Under the pieces are notes generated by a model, which was not told where the DNA came from, did not search any database, and saw only the letters and a program-made list of their open reading frames with translations. Shown here in pieces: positions 9,340 to 18,084 of a DNA stretch of 59,182 bases; positions within the stretch are counted from its first letter, which is position 1; every line of letters starts with the position of its first letter. Source of the DNA: Arsukibacterium sp. UBA5043 (GTDB lineage Bacteria; Pseudomonadota; Gammaproteobacteria; Enterobacterales; Alteromonadaceae); contig DIBV01000005.1 in assembly GCA_002415085.1 (NCBI GenBank), positions 120,588 through 179,769 on the forward strand, given 5' to 3'. The position numbers were made by a program, and so were the translations under genes.

Positions 9340-9630
9340 ATGAATAGTAATGTATTACAGTTGTTACAACGGTTGGGAGAGGATGCGACGCTGCGCCATC
9401 TGGCAGATACTCAACTGGAACAGGTTGTTAACCCGTTAAATTTCGACCCGGCAATCCAGCAGGCAATATGTCAGCATGACGATATTAAATTAGCACAACT
9501 GCTGCATGCCAATAATAAAATTGTCTGTATGATCTTACCAGCTGAAGAACCGAAGCCTGACGATGAACCCGCAAAGCAGCCGGAAGATACACCCGAACCT
9601 GCAGAGCCTGAAATTAAGCGGGTGGTTTAA
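9340..9630 (+). CDS. sonA: Split-borosin precursor peptide (SonA-like)
   Basis: 96-residue protein with an architecture like SonA. Residues 1-57 form a helical leader (VLQLLQRLGEDATLRHLAD, a helix around NPLNFDPAIQQAICQ, then DDIKLAQLLHAN), resembling the borosin-binding domain. A short beta-prone hydrophobic stretch follows (residues 60-66, KIVCMIL), then a 30-residue Pro/Glu/Asp-rich tail. In Shewanella SonA, the methylated residues lie in a similar hydrophobic stretch right after the helical leader, at about the same residue number. AGGA at 9328-9331 is placed eight bases before the ATG. The gene sits 31 bases after the GNAT gene in the same operon. Product structure, cleavage site and activity are unknown; the symbol is borrowed. 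Confidence 0.85.
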   Translation: MNSNVLQLLQRLGEDATLRHLADTQLEQVVNPLNFDPAIQQAICQHDDIKLAQLLHANNKIVCMILPAEEPKPDDEPAKQPEDTPEPAEPEIKRVV

Positions 9631-9664
9631 TTAAAAGAGAAGTAAAACACAGCAGACTGAGCGG

Positions 9665-11443
9665 ATGAAAATTATTATGGTTGGCGCTGTGCTGTTGCTA
9701 AGCCTGCTGGTTATTGTACCTGCAGGTTTTGCAAACGAGCCTGCAATATTGGCAAAGAGTCCTGCAGCTGAGCAAAATCTAACTATTCGACAACAGTTAA
9801 CCTACCTGGACAATATTAGACTGGAAGATCAATCGCAGTTTAAAGCCGGATTAGCCAGGCTAAGGCAATTACCTTTATCTGAAACTGCGGATATTGAGTA
9901 TTTAATGTTGCTAAATGCTTATGAACAGGCTCTGCTGGGGCAATATGATGGGGTATTGCCGCTACTGACTCAATTACTGGATGTCTCCTCAGATTCGACA
10001 ATGATTATTAAAGCCCGGATGTTGGCTGTTAATGTCTTACTATTGTCAAATAACCATAAGCTGGCATTTTCCCACTTTGAGCAGTTAACCAATTCTATAT
10101 CTGCGATTACTGACCCGGTGTTAATGGCGCAGGTTATTGTTTTAGTTATGTTTACTTATAACCAGCTCGAGCGTTATGATTTATCGCTATTATATTTGCG
10201 CTACATTGATTTTAATTCGATATCCCCTAAATTAGCGTGTCGGATCAACGTTATTGCACTTGAAGCAAAATTTAAACACACTGACAGTATTGCTACCGAA
10301 AATGAAACAAATACTGTGGTAGATGAATGTGTGGCGGCCAGAGAATTCATTCCTGCTAATATTGCCAGACACCATTTGATGCAGTATTTCTTGAAAAATA
10401 ATGAACCCGCTAAAACGTTGGCTATTTATCAGCAATACATTACGCAGATAGAACAAACACATTATCCAATGCTGATATCGCAAGTGTCAGTTCGCGCGGC
10501 ACAAGCTCAGCTGCAGCTTGGTAACGTGCAGCAGGCTGCTATGTTATCGACTGAGGCGTTACTTGTGGCTAAAAGCAGTCCAAATAACGTTGCGCTGGTC
10601 GACGCTTATGCCACCTTATACCAGATTGCGAAGCAGCAAAAAAATTATGCGATGGCTTTGCAGTATCTGGAACAACAGTATCAGGTAGAAGAAGAGTTTA
10701 ACGCCGGTAAAGCGAAGCAGCAAGCGGCTTATCATACGGTTAAATCTGAGATTGAATTAAAAAACCAGCGGATTAACTTACTGGACAGAGATAACGAACT
10801 GTTGTTTTTACAACAAAGCATTTATCAGGAAGAGGTAAAAAACAGTCGTTTACTGCTGCTGTTAGCTGCGTTAATTGGCGGAATTGCCCTGCTGCTGGCA
10901 TACCGCGGTCTGACTGGCCGTAGGCGTTTTAAATTAATGGCAGAGTTTGACCAACTGACCGGTATCAGTAACCGCTACCATTTTAATAATCAGGCCAAGC
11001 AGGCATTAAAGTATTGTCAGGCCAAACACTTGCCGCTGGCGATGATCTTGTTTGACCTTGATCACTTTAAAACCATTAATGACCAGTTTGGCCATGCTAC
11101 CGGAGACTGGGCACTGCAGCAGATAGTGCAGGCATGTAAGCAGTTTATGCGATCCAACGACATATTTGGTCGGATTGGTGGTGAAGAATTTGCTATTATG
11201 ATGCCTGGTTGTGAATTAGATAAAGCAACCTTACTTGCCGAGATATGCCGGGATGCCATTACCAGTATTGATTGCAATAGTACTGAACATCAATTCAGCC
11301 TGAGTGCCAGCTTTGGTGTCAGTGGCAGTAATGTCAGCGGATATGATATCAAGCTGCTATTGGCTGATGCTGACAAGGCCATGTATGAAGCGAAAAGCCG
11401 GGGCCGCAATCAGGTGGTCGAATATCAGAAAACTGATCAATAA
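9665..11443 (+). CDS. Membrane TPR-like sensor diguanylate cyclase (GGDEF)
   Basis: 592-residue protein. It has a signal peptide or N-terminal membrane anchor (about residues 1-23), a long helical region with TPR-like repeats (about 30-370), a short coiled coil, one transmembrane segment (LLAALIGGIALLLAY, near 398-415) and a C-terminal GGDEF domain (about 425-590). The active-site motif is GGEEF within GRIGGEEFAIM, with the metal-binding FDLDHFKTIND upstream. An RxxD product-inhibition site (RSND) sits five residues before GGEEF. It should therefore make c-di-GMP and be feedback-controlled. It starts 34 bases after the precursor gene and is probably the last gene of the operon, with the TPR part facing the periplasm. 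Confidence 0.9.
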   Translation: MKIIMVGAVLLLSLLVIVPAGFANEPAILAKSPAAEQNLTIRQQLTYLDNIRLEDQSQFKAGLARLRQLPLSETADIEYLMLLNAYEQALLGQYDGVLPLLTQLLDVSSDSTMIIKARMLAVNVLLLSNNHKLAFSHFEQLTNSISAITDPVLMAQVIVLVMFTYNQLERYDLSLLYLRYIDFNSISPKLACRINVIALEAKFKHTDSIATENETNTVVDECVAAREFIPANIARHHLMQYFLKNNEPAKTLAIYQQYITQIEQTHYPMLISQVSVRAAQAQLQLGNVQQAAMLSTEALLVAKSSPNNVALVDAYATLYQIAKQQKNYAMALQYLEQQYQVEEEFNAGKAKQQAAYHTVKSEIELKNQRINLLDRDNELLFLQQSIYQEEVKNSRLLLLLAALIGGIALLLAYRGLTGRRRFKLMAEFDQLTGISNRYHFNNQAKQALKYCQAKHLPLAMILFDLDHFKTINDQFGHATGDWALQQIVQACKQFMRSNDIFGRIGGEEFAIMMPGCELDKATLLAEICRDAITSIDCNSTEHQFSLSASFGVSGSNVSGYDIKLLLADADKAMYEAKSRGRNQVVEYQKTDQ

Positions 11444-11495
11444 CAGTAGAGAAAAAGCACACGCTGCAACTGCCAAGTGTAAGGAGTGACAATAT

Positions 11496-12542
11496 ATGGC
11501 ACAGCAACTAATACCTGCTGATGATTTTCTACAGCTTACCCTGGATAATCCAGATGGCTTAGCACCATTCGGTTTTACTTTATCTAACGGTATTCAGGTT
11601 AAGGTATGGGATAGTGGGGTAATAAGCTTCGAGCCTGCCGGTGAAACAACGGAAGATGTGGTGTTGTCATGCGGTGTTCATGGTAACGAAACGGCACCCA
11701 TTGAAATTTGTGCTGCGATAGTAAAGGACATACTGACTGAGCAGTTAGCCGTCAAAGTCCGCTTGCTGGTATTGTTTGGCAACCCCCCGGCAATTAATGC
11801 CGGAAAGCGGGAAATTGATGAAAACCTCAACCGACTGTTCTCTGGATATCATAGCAAAGGCGCGGGTTTAATTAATGCTGAAAGACAGCGTGCAAAAAGG
11901 CTGGAGCAGTATGTTAGTCAGTTCTATCAAAGGTTACCCGTAACCAAGCCTGTAACGCATAACCGTAGTTTATATGACTTGCATACCGCGATTCGCGGAT
12001 CGCGTTTTGAAAAGTTTGCAGTGTATCCCTATTTACATGGTAAGCCCTGGCGCCAGGCTGAGTTTGCATTTTTAGCAGCCTGTGATGTGTATACGGTGCT
12101 GCTGATGCAAACACCGGCCAGTACTTTTAGCTATTATGCTGCCAATGAGCATGGCGCAAATTCATTTACCATTGAACTTGGTAAGGTGAAGCCATTTGGC
12201 CAGAACGATATGGACCGTTTTGCCGGGGCGGATACCAGTTTGCGAGCGTTAATTCGTAATGAGCCGGTTAAATCTGGTTTGTTTGATCATAGTCAGTTCA
12301 ATATGTACCAAGTGTATCGCTCTATTATCAAACAGACTCAGGACTTTAAATTACATTTTGCTGACGATATTGAAAACTTTACCAGTTATCCGCCCGGCAC
12401 TCTGTTAGCAACAGATGGTGATACTGAATATCGGGTTGAGCAACAAGGTGAAGCATTGATATTTCCAAATGCTAATGTCGCGGTGGGTCAGCGGGCAATG
12501 CTGATGGTGGTACCCTGCAGTGTGATGGATAATCTGCAATAA
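11496..12542 (+). CDS. astE: Succinylglutamate desuccinylase AstE
   Basis: 348-residue M14-type zinc amidohydrolase catalysing the last step of the arginine succinyltransferase pathway (N-succinylglutamate to glutamate and succinate). Zinc ligands are visible in CGVHGNETAPIEI (His, Glu) and in LYDLHTAIRGS (His). The ENLNRLF segment and the catalytic Glu in NSFTIELGKV also fit. Length matches AstE (about 340-350). A strong AAGGAGTG ribosome site precedes the ATG. The other ast genes are not in the window, so it is a detached member. It begins 52 bases after the GGDEF gene with no obvious terminator between, so some read-through is possible. A terminator follows it. Confidence 0.9.
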   Translation: MAQQLIPADDFLQLTLDNPDGLAPFGFTLSNGIQVKVWDSGVISFEPAGETTEDVVLSCGVHGNETAPIEICAAIVKDILTEQLAVKVRLLVLFGNPPAINAGKREIDENLNRLFSGYHSKGAGLINAERQRAKRLEQYVSQFYQRLPVTKPVTHNRSLYDLHTAIRGSRFEKFAVYPYLHGKPWRQAEFAFLAACDVYTVLLMQTPASTFSYYAANEHGANSFTIELGKVKPFGQNDMDRFAGADTSLRALIRNEPVKSGLFDHSQFNMYQVYRSIIKQTQDFKLHFADDIENFTSYPPGTLLATDGDTEYRVEQQGEALIFPNANVAVGQRAMLMVVPCSVMDNLQ

Positions 12543-12587
12543 AACCGTGCTGCAAGGCCAATGAACTGCCTGGCAAACAGTAAATAT

Positions 12588-12620
12588 AACCTGACAGCTT
12601 AGCCGGCGGTCAGGTTTTTT
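12588..12620 (+). terminator. Rho-independent terminator after astE
   Basis: AACCTGAC (12588-12595) pairs with GTCAGGTT (from 12609) around a small internal hairpin, followed by a T-run to about 12620. Confidence 0.8.
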
Positions 12621-12715
12621 TGTGCCAGAGCACGGTTGCAATGCAGTTTACGTAAAGGTAAAGTTCCCGGCAAATAACCATAATCGACAGCGTGTCCACA
12701 ACCCAAGAGATAGCT

Positions 12716-13900
12716 ATGACCAACCCAAATAATGCCACCATCACCACGGTGCATAATGCAGCTTTTACTGCCGGTGATGCGTTAAAGATTCCCACTCTGC
12801 GAATTCTTAAAGACGATGGCAACCTTTACGATGGTGCCGATAAACCGACTCTGGATCAAGAAACCGCCCTGAAAATGTATGACACCATGGTGTTTACCCG
12901 GGTACTGGATGAGCGGATGCTGGCAGCGCAGCGCCAGGGCCGGATCAGTTTTTACATGCAGTGTCTGGGAGAAGAGGCAACTACGGTAGGTAGTGCTGCC
13001 GCCCTGGATGAGCAAGATATGATAATGGCGCAATACCGTGAACAAGGCGCACTGCGCTATCGCGGTTTCAGCCTGGAACAGTTTATGAACCAGCTTTTTT
13101 CCAATGAAAAAGATTTGGGAAAAGGCCGGCAGATGCCCGTGCATTATGGCAGTAAAGACATTTACTATATGACCATATCGTCACCCCTTGGTACTCAGAT
13201 CCCGCAGGCCAGCGGTTACGCGTATGCCCAGAAACTGCGTGGCTTGAATAAAACCACCATTTGTTACTTTGGCGAAGGTGCCGCATCAGAAGGCGATTTC
13301 CATGCTGGTCTGAATATGGCAGCAGTACATAAAGCTCCGGTATTGTTTTTTTGCCGCAATAATGGTTATGCCATTTCGACTCCTGCCAATGAGCAGTTTG
13401 TCGGTGATGGTATTGCGTGTCGGGCAGTGGGTTATGGTATGAAAGCGCTGCGCGTAGATGGTGCTGATATTCTTGCCGTGTACCAGGCGACAAAAATGGC
13501 CCGTGAATTCGCGCTTGAGCACAACGAACCCGTGTTAATTGAAGCGATGGCTTATCGTTTAGGCGCCCATTCGTCTTCAGATGACCCAAGTGGCTACCGT
13601 TCAAAAGAAGAAGAAGAGTTGTGGCGCAAAACCGATCCTATATCGCGTTTTCGTTTATGGTTGGTAAAACAGGGTTGGCTGGACGAAGAGGCTGACAAAG
13701 CAAAAATTGAAAAGTTGCGTGGTGAAATTCTGGATGCATTAAAAGTTGCTGAAAAAGTAGCAAAACCTGGAATAGAACATTTGATTTCTGATGTGTATCA
13801 ACAACCGATCCCGGCGTTACAACAACAATTAGATGAACTAAAACAACATATCAGAAAATACCCGGATGCTTATCCGGTGACGTCGGGGAGAATGGACTAA
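12716..13900 (+). CDS. bkdA1: Branched-chain 2-oxoacid dehydrogenase E1 alpha subunit
   Basis: 394-residue thiamine-diphosphate enzyme subunit that decarboxylates the 2-oxo acids from Val, Leu and Ile. The ThDP/Mg motif is [17 protein letters not shown] ending in CRNNGYAIS (GDG-type motif to NN). Substrate and phosphorylation-loop segments [17 protein letters not shown] follow. The [10 protein letters not shown] segment is typical of BCKDH E1 alpha rather than PDH E1 alpha. ATG 12716 follows AAGAGAT; the in-frame GTG at 12692 is less likely. Its TAA shares one base with the E1 beta ATG (TAATG at 13898-13902), giving tight coupling in a three-gene bkd operon. No E3 gene follows, so E3 is probably shared from elsewhere. 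Confidence 0.94.
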   Translation: MTNPNNATITTVHNAAFTAGDALKIPTLRILKDDGNLYDGADKPTLDQETALKMYDTMVFTRVLDERMLAAQRQGRISFYMQCLGEEATTVGSAAALDEQDMIMAQYREQGALRYRGFSLEQFMNQLFSNEKDLGKGRQMPVHYGSKDIYYMTISSPLGTQIPQASGYAYAQKLRGLNKTTICYFGEGAASEGDFHAGLNMAAVHKAPVLFFCRNNGYAISTPANEQFVGDGIACRAVGYGMKALRVDGADILAVYQATKMAREFALEHNEPVLIEAMAYRLGAHSSSDDPSGYRSKEEEELWRKTDPISRFRLWLVKQGWLDEEADKAKIEKLRGEILDALKVAEKVAKPGIEHLISDVYQQPIPALQQQLDELKQHIRKYPDAYPVTSGRMD

Positions 13901-14877
13901 TGGCAAAAATGAATATGCTGCAAGCGATTAATAATGCGCTTGATATCGCCATGGCTAAAGATGATTCAGTAGTATGTTTTGGGGAAGACGTTGGTCATTT
14001 TGGCGGTGTTTTCCGGGCAACCAGCAAATTGCAGGAAAAATACGGCAAAGCCCGTTGTTTCAACACTCCATTAACTGAGCAGGGTATCGCCGGTTTTGCC
14101 AATGGTATGGCAGCACAAGGTATGAAGCCGGTAGCGGAAATTCAGTTTGCCGATTACATATTCCCGGCGTTTGATCAAATCGTTAATGAAACAGCCAAGT
14201 TCCGCTACCGTTCAGGTAATGAGTTTAATGTTGGCGGTTTGGTGTTTCGCAGCCCATACGGCGGTGGCATCGCGGGTGGTCATTATCACAGCCAGTCACC
14301 TGAAGCCTACTTTGCCCATACCCCGGGTTTAAAAGTGGTGATCCCGCGTGACCCGTATCAGGCAAAAGGTTTGTTGCTGGCCTCAATTGCCAGTCCGGAT
14401 CCGGTGATATTTTTTGAACCGAAAAAATTGTACCGGGCGTCAACCGGTGAAGTGCCCGAAGACTATTATGAAATCGAATTAGGCAAAGCAGATGTGGTGC
14501 AGCAGGGGAAAGACGTGACTGTTTTAGCCTGGGGCGCACAGATGGAAATTGTTGATAAGGCCGTGGCGATGGCACAAGAGCAAGGTGTCTCGTGTGAAGT
14601 TATCGACCTACGGAGCATTTTGCCGTGGGATGCTGATACCGTGGCTGCTTCAGTTAAAAAAACCGGCCGGCTGGTAATTAACCATGAAGCACCGTTAACT
14701 GGTGGTTTCGCTGGTGAAATTGCCGCTACCATTCAACAAATGTGTTTCCTGCATCTGGAAAGTCCAATAGAAAGGGTTTGTGGATTAGATACGCCGTACC
14801 CGCTGGCACTGGAAAAAGAATATGTGGCCGATCATCTTAAAACCTACGAAGCCATTATGCGCTCGGTTAATTTCTAA
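13900..14877 (+). CDS. bkdA2: Branched-chain 2-oxoacid dehydrogenase E1 beta subunit
   Basis: 325-residue transketolase-type subunit pairing with E1 alpha. It shows the N-terminal [14 protein letters not shown], the [14 protein letters not shown] glutamate-containing ThDP-binding loop, the [18 protein letters not shown] segment with the conserved Glu, the potassium-loop region [20 protein letters not shown], and the C-terminal domain with [11 protein letters not shown]. Length is the family norm. It overlaps the E1 alpha stop by one base and leaves a nine-base gap (containing AAGGAGAT) before the E2 gene. Catabolic role by homology: it supplies branched acyl-CoAs for energy and possibly for branched fatty acids. 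Confidence 0.95.
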   Translation: MAKMNMLQAINNALDIAMAKDDSVVCFGEDVGHFGGVFRATSKLQEKYGKARCFNTPLTEQGIAGFANGMAAQGMKPVAEIQFADYIFPAFDQIVNETAKFRYRSGNEFNVGGLVFRSPYGGGIAGGHYHSQSPEAYFAHTPGLKVVIPRDPYQAKGLLLASIASPDPVIFFEPKKLYRASTGEVPEDYYEIELGKADVVQQGKDVTVLAWGAQMEIVDKAVAMAQEQGVSCEVIDLRSILPWDADTVAASVKKTGRLVINHEAPLTGGFAGEIAATIQQMCFLHLESPIERVCGLDTPYPLALEKEYVADHLKTYEAIMRSVNF

Positions 14878-14886
14878 GGAGATGGC

Positions 14887-15455
14887 ATGAAACAGGATTT
14901 TATACTGCCGGATATTGGCGAAGGTATTGTCGAGTGCGAAATTGTGGAATGGCTGGTTAGCGAAGGTGACACCATTAAAGAAGATCAGCCGGTTTGTGAT
15001 GTGATGACCGATAAAGCGCTGGTACAAATCCCGGCGGTGCACAACGGTGTGGTCAGCAAACTGTATTACGCCAAAGGTGAAATAGCCAAGGTGCATGCAC
15101 CGTTATTTGAAATGGAAATTGCCGGCGGCGCAGCAGCCAACGAAGCAACTCCGGCCGCGGCTAAAGCACAAGCCGCAACGGCGCCAGCTCAAAGCGGCAC
15201 CAGTGCAGATGCTTCCGGCAGCCGCAGTGAAGACTTTATTCTGCCGGATATTGGCGAAGGTATTGTTGAGTGTGAAATTGTCGATTGGCTGGTTGCTGAA
15301 GGCGACACCATTGTCGAAGATCAACCGGTTTGTGACGTGATGACTGATAAAGCGCTGGTGCAAATTCCAGCGAAATACTCCGGTGTGGTCAGTAAATTGT
15401 ATTACGCCAAAGGCGATATTGCCAAAGTACACTCGCCGTTATTTGCGATGCAGGT
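14887..15455 (+). repeat. Tandem duplicated lipoyl-domain coding segments
   Basis: The stretches 14893-15115 and 15230-15455 encode lipoyl domains sharing long identical runs such as ILPDIGEGIVECEIV, CDVMTDKALVQIPA and SKLYYAKG. They are separated by an Ala-rich linker. This looks like an in-frame tandem domain duplication within bkdB. Confidence 0.85.
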
Positions 15456-16500
15456 AAGCGGCGAAATAACGGCTGGCGCTTCACAAGCTGCAACCGCACC
15501 GGCTGGTGCGGCACAAGCTGAAAGTGCCGGGCAGAACAAAGCTGAGCTGGCAAAGCCTGATAATACTACTGCAGTGAGTAGCGGTAAGGCATTGGCCAGC
15601 CCGGCGGTACGCAGACTGGCCCGTGAACTAAGTATTGACCTGGCAAAGGTACAGGGCTCGGGTGATAAAGGCCGGGTTTACAAAGAAGATGTTAAGGCTT
15701 TTGCTGAAGGTACCAATAAGCCGGCAGCCGCAGGCAAAGCCAAAACTCAATCTGACGCCAGAACCGCTGCGCCGGTTCAGGGCCCCGCCCAATCTGCAGA
15801 CAGAGTTGAGCCTATTAAAGGTATCAAGGCGGCAATGGCGCGGCAGATGGCCGATTCAGTGGCGACTATTCCGCACTTTACCTACTGCGAGGAGATTGAC
15901 TTAACTGAGCTTATCGCCCTGCGATTAAGCCTGAAAGACAGTTATGCTAAGCAAGGCGTGAAGCTGACCATGATGCCATTTTTTATGAAGGCCCTGTCAC
16001 TGGCGATTAAAGACTTTCCGGTTATGAACAGCCAGCCCAACAGCGATTGCACTGAATTGCGCTATTTCAGTGAGCATAACATTGGGGTAGCGGTTGACTC
16101 AAAAGTGGGCTTACTGGTGCCAAACGTTAAAGGTTGTCAGGCGAAATCGATTGTGGATATTGCCCGCGATCTTGGCCGTTTAACAGATTCTGCCCGGGAA
16201 GGTCGGGTTAGCCCGGCTGACCTGAAAGGCGGTACTATTACGATTTCTAATATTGGTGCGATTGGCGGTACTGTCGCCACCCCGATCATTAATAAACCGG
16301 AAGTGGCAATAGTGGCGTTGGGTAAGGTGCAAAACCTGCCGCGCTTTAATGCCAAAGGTGAAGTGGAAGCCAGACAACTGATGCAGATAAGCTGGTCAGG
16401 CGATCACCGGATCATCGATGGCGGCACGATAGCTCGTTTTACCAATTTGTGGAAACAGTATCTGGAACAGCCAACCTCGATGCTGGTTAACATGATTTAA
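14887..16500 (+). CDS. bkdB: Branched-chain 2-oxoacid dehydrogenase E2 (dihydrolipoyl acyltransferase)
   Basis: 537-residue E2 core enzyme. It has two nearly identical N-terminal lipoyl domains (about residues 1-78 and 116-192), each with the lipoylation motif MTDKALVQIPA. Ala/Pro-rich linkers follow, then a peripheral-subunit-binding domain (ASPAVRRLARELSIDL, about 238-275). The C-terminal catalytic acyltransferase domain has TISNIGAIGG and the active-site motif DHRIIDGG near the end. Most bkd E2 proteins have one lipoyl domain, so the duplication is notable; DNA identity between copies is visibly high (14890-15110 versus 15230-15450). It ends the bkd operon and is followed by a terminator. 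Confidence 0.95.
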   Translation: MKQDFILPDIGEGIVECEIVEWLVSEGDTIKEDQPVCDVMTDKALVQIPAVHNGVVSKLYYAKGEIAKVHAPLFEMEIAGGAAANEATPAAAKAQAATAPAQSGTSADASGSRSEDFILPDIGEGIVECEIVDWLVAEGDTIVEDQPVCDVMTDKALVQIPAKYSGVVSKLYYAKGDIAKVHSPLFAMQVSGEITAGASQAATAPAGAAQAESAGQNKAELAKPDNTTAVSSGKALASPAVRRLARELSIDLAKVQGSGDKGRVYKEDVKAFAEGTNKPAAAGKAKTQSDARTAAPVQGPAQSADRVEPIKGIKAAMARQMADSVATIPHFTYCEEIDLTELIALRLSLKDSYAKQGVKLTMMPFFMKALSLAIKDFPVMNSQPNSDCTELRYFSEHNIGVAVDSKVGLLVPNVKGCQAKSIVDIARDLGRLTDSAREGRVSPADLKGGTITISNIGAIGGTVATPIINKPEVAIVALGKVQNLPRFNAKGEVEARQLMQISWSGDHRIIDGGTIARFTNLWKQYLEQPTSMLVNMI

Positions 16501-16530
16501 GCAGTTGGCAAGCTTAAGCGTTTCTGATAA

Positions 16531-16557
16531 AAACCCACGATAGCAGTGGGTTTTTTT
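16531..16557 (+). terminator. Rho-independent terminator after bkdB
   Basis: AAACCCAC (16531-16538) pairs with GTGGGTTT (16546-16553) around a short loop, followed by seven T's. It overlaps the upstream part of the following open frame, which supports a later start for that gene. Confidence 0.88.
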
Positions 16558-16590
16558 ATGGTTGACGCATCGAGCGGCACAAGGATTGAA

Positions 16591-18051
16591 ATGTACGAAT
16601 TTGAAGACTTGAGGGTGTTAGTGCAGGCAAAGAGCCCCCTTATTCTTATTGAAACTTATGAAGAGTTGCGGGCACTGGCATTGATTAAACGTCTGGCCGT
16701 TAACTTAATGCGTCCGGTGTTTCAATGGACCATTACGGACGGATTGCAACGAACCGACCGGGAGAGCAGTCCGCAAGCGTTCAATATCGAACCCGCTCAG
16801 TTGCTGGCACAAATTAAAGGCACCCGCGTGCCGGGAATTTACGTGTTGTGTGACTTTCATCCGTTTTTAAATGAACCTCGTCACATCCGGTTTATTAAAG
16901 AAATTGCCCAAGCACATGAACGCCTGGGGCATACGTTGATTTTGTTGAGTTATGCACTAGATACACCGCCGGAACTGGCACGCTTAAGCTACCGTTTTCA
17001 GCTGTCACTGCCAGGCGAGCAGCAGATCAGACAAATGATTGGTGAAGCCGCTGATAAATACAGCCGCGAGCATGGCCAGTTGGTAGAGATGGCGCCGGCA
17101 GATGTCAGTGCATTAGTTCACAATTTAGTGGGGTTGACGTTTGATGAAGCCAGACGCCTCGCCTACAAAGCCGTAGCGGATGATGGAGCGATAACGGCCG
17201 CCGACCTGCCGCGAATTAATCAGGCCAGGCTCTCTATGTTGCAAAGTGGCGGAACCCTGAGTCAGATAGTCGATACCAAAAATCTGGATGACGTTATCGG
17301 TCTGACAAATTTAAAACGTTGGCTGTTGCAACGTCAGCACGCATTTCGGCAGAATGGCATGGATACACCAAAAGGCATTTTATTAACCGGGGTGCAGGGA
17401 AGCGGTAAAAGTTTGACTGCAAAAGCAATTGCTGGCGCCTGGGCGATCCCGCTGTTACGGTTGGATATGGCTGCACTGTATAATAAGTATATTGGTGAAA
17501 CTGAAAAGAACCTTAGTCAGGCGCTGGCGCAGGCTGATGCAATGGCTCCTTGTGTGCTATGGATTGATGAAATAGAAAAGGGCTTGGCAGGTGGTGATAA
17601 CGACAATGGCGTTACCCGACGGATCCTGGGAACTCTGTTAACCTGGATGGCAGAGCGGAACAAACCGGTATTTCTGGTTGCCACGGCAAATAACATCGAC
17701 ATCCTGGCGCCAGAATTATTACGAAAAGGCAGGTTTGATGAAATATTTTTTGTGGATCTACCTGACAGCGGACAAATTAAGGCGCTGCTGGCGTTACATC
17801 TGCAGCGGCGGCAGTTAAACCTGAGCGATGCAGAGCTTGATCAGTGCGTTGCGCTGGCCCAGGGATTTTCAGGTGCAGAGCTGGAGCAGGCCGTGGTAAG
17901 CGCCAGTTATCGGATGCATACCGACGGTGGCGGTTTTAGCCAAGATCATTTACTGGCTGAGCTGAATGAAACCCAACCGTTGTCAGTTGTGATGGCTGAA
18001 CGGATTAGCAGCCTGCGACGTTGGGCACAGCAACGTTGTGTTATGGCATAA
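16591..18051 (+). CDS. Ycf46-like AAA-family ATPase
   Basis: 486-residue AAA+ ATPase. The first 240 residues form a non-catalytic domain found in Ycf46-type proteins (MYEFEDLRVLVQAKSP onward). The AAA module follows: Walker A GVQGSGKS (residues 267-274), Walker B VLWIDEIEKG (Asp326/Glu327), sensor-1 Asn in ATANNID, and an arginine-finger region LLRKGRFDEIFFVDLPD. The ATG at 16591 with AAGGATTG upstream is chosen; the frame is open from 16546, but that part lies inside the bkdB terminator. Function of the family is poorly defined (a cyanobacterial Ycf46 has been linked to photosynthesis regulation). It is followed 33 bases later by a kinase-like gene, so the pair probably works together. Confidence 0.88.
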   Translation: MYEFEDLRVLVQAKSPLILIETYEELRALALIKRLAVNLMRPVFQWTITDGLQRTDRESSPQAFNIEPAQLLAQIKGTRVPGIYVLCDFHPFLNEPRHIRFIKEIAQAHERLGHTLILLSYALDTPPELARLSYRFQLSLPGEQQIRQMIGEAADKYSREHGQLVEMAPADVSALVHNLVGLTFDEARRLAYKAVADDGAITAADLPRINQARLSMLQSGGTLSQIVDTKNLDDVIGLTNLKRWLLQRQHAFRQNGMDTPKGILLTGVQGSGKSLTAKAIAGAWAIPLLRLDMAALYNKYIGETEKNLSQALAQADAMAPCVLWIDEIEKGLAGGDNDNGVTRRILGTLLTWMAERNKPVFLVATANNIDILAPELLRKGRFDEIFFVDLPDSGQIKALLALHLQRRQLNLSDAELDQCVALAQGFSGAELEQAVVSASYRMHTDGGGFSQDHLLAELNETQPLSVVMAERISSLRRWAQQRCVMA

Positions 18052-18084
18052 CAAAAGCGATTTATCAGAATTAACAGGAATGGC

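Noticed and set aside
13083-13604. 173-codon minus-strand frame inside bkdA1
   Set aside because: Shadow of a conserved E1 alpha gene; no ribosome site, His/Arg-rich composition typical of antisense frames.
14887-15455. Duplicate lipoyl segments as an assembly artefact
   Set aside because: The copies differ at many positions and are joined by a distinct linker in frame, so a real domain duplication is more likely.
16546-16590. Upstream start for the AAA ATPase at 16546
   Set aside because: It lies inside the bkdB terminator stem and lacks a ribosome site; the ATG at 16591 has AAGGATTG.
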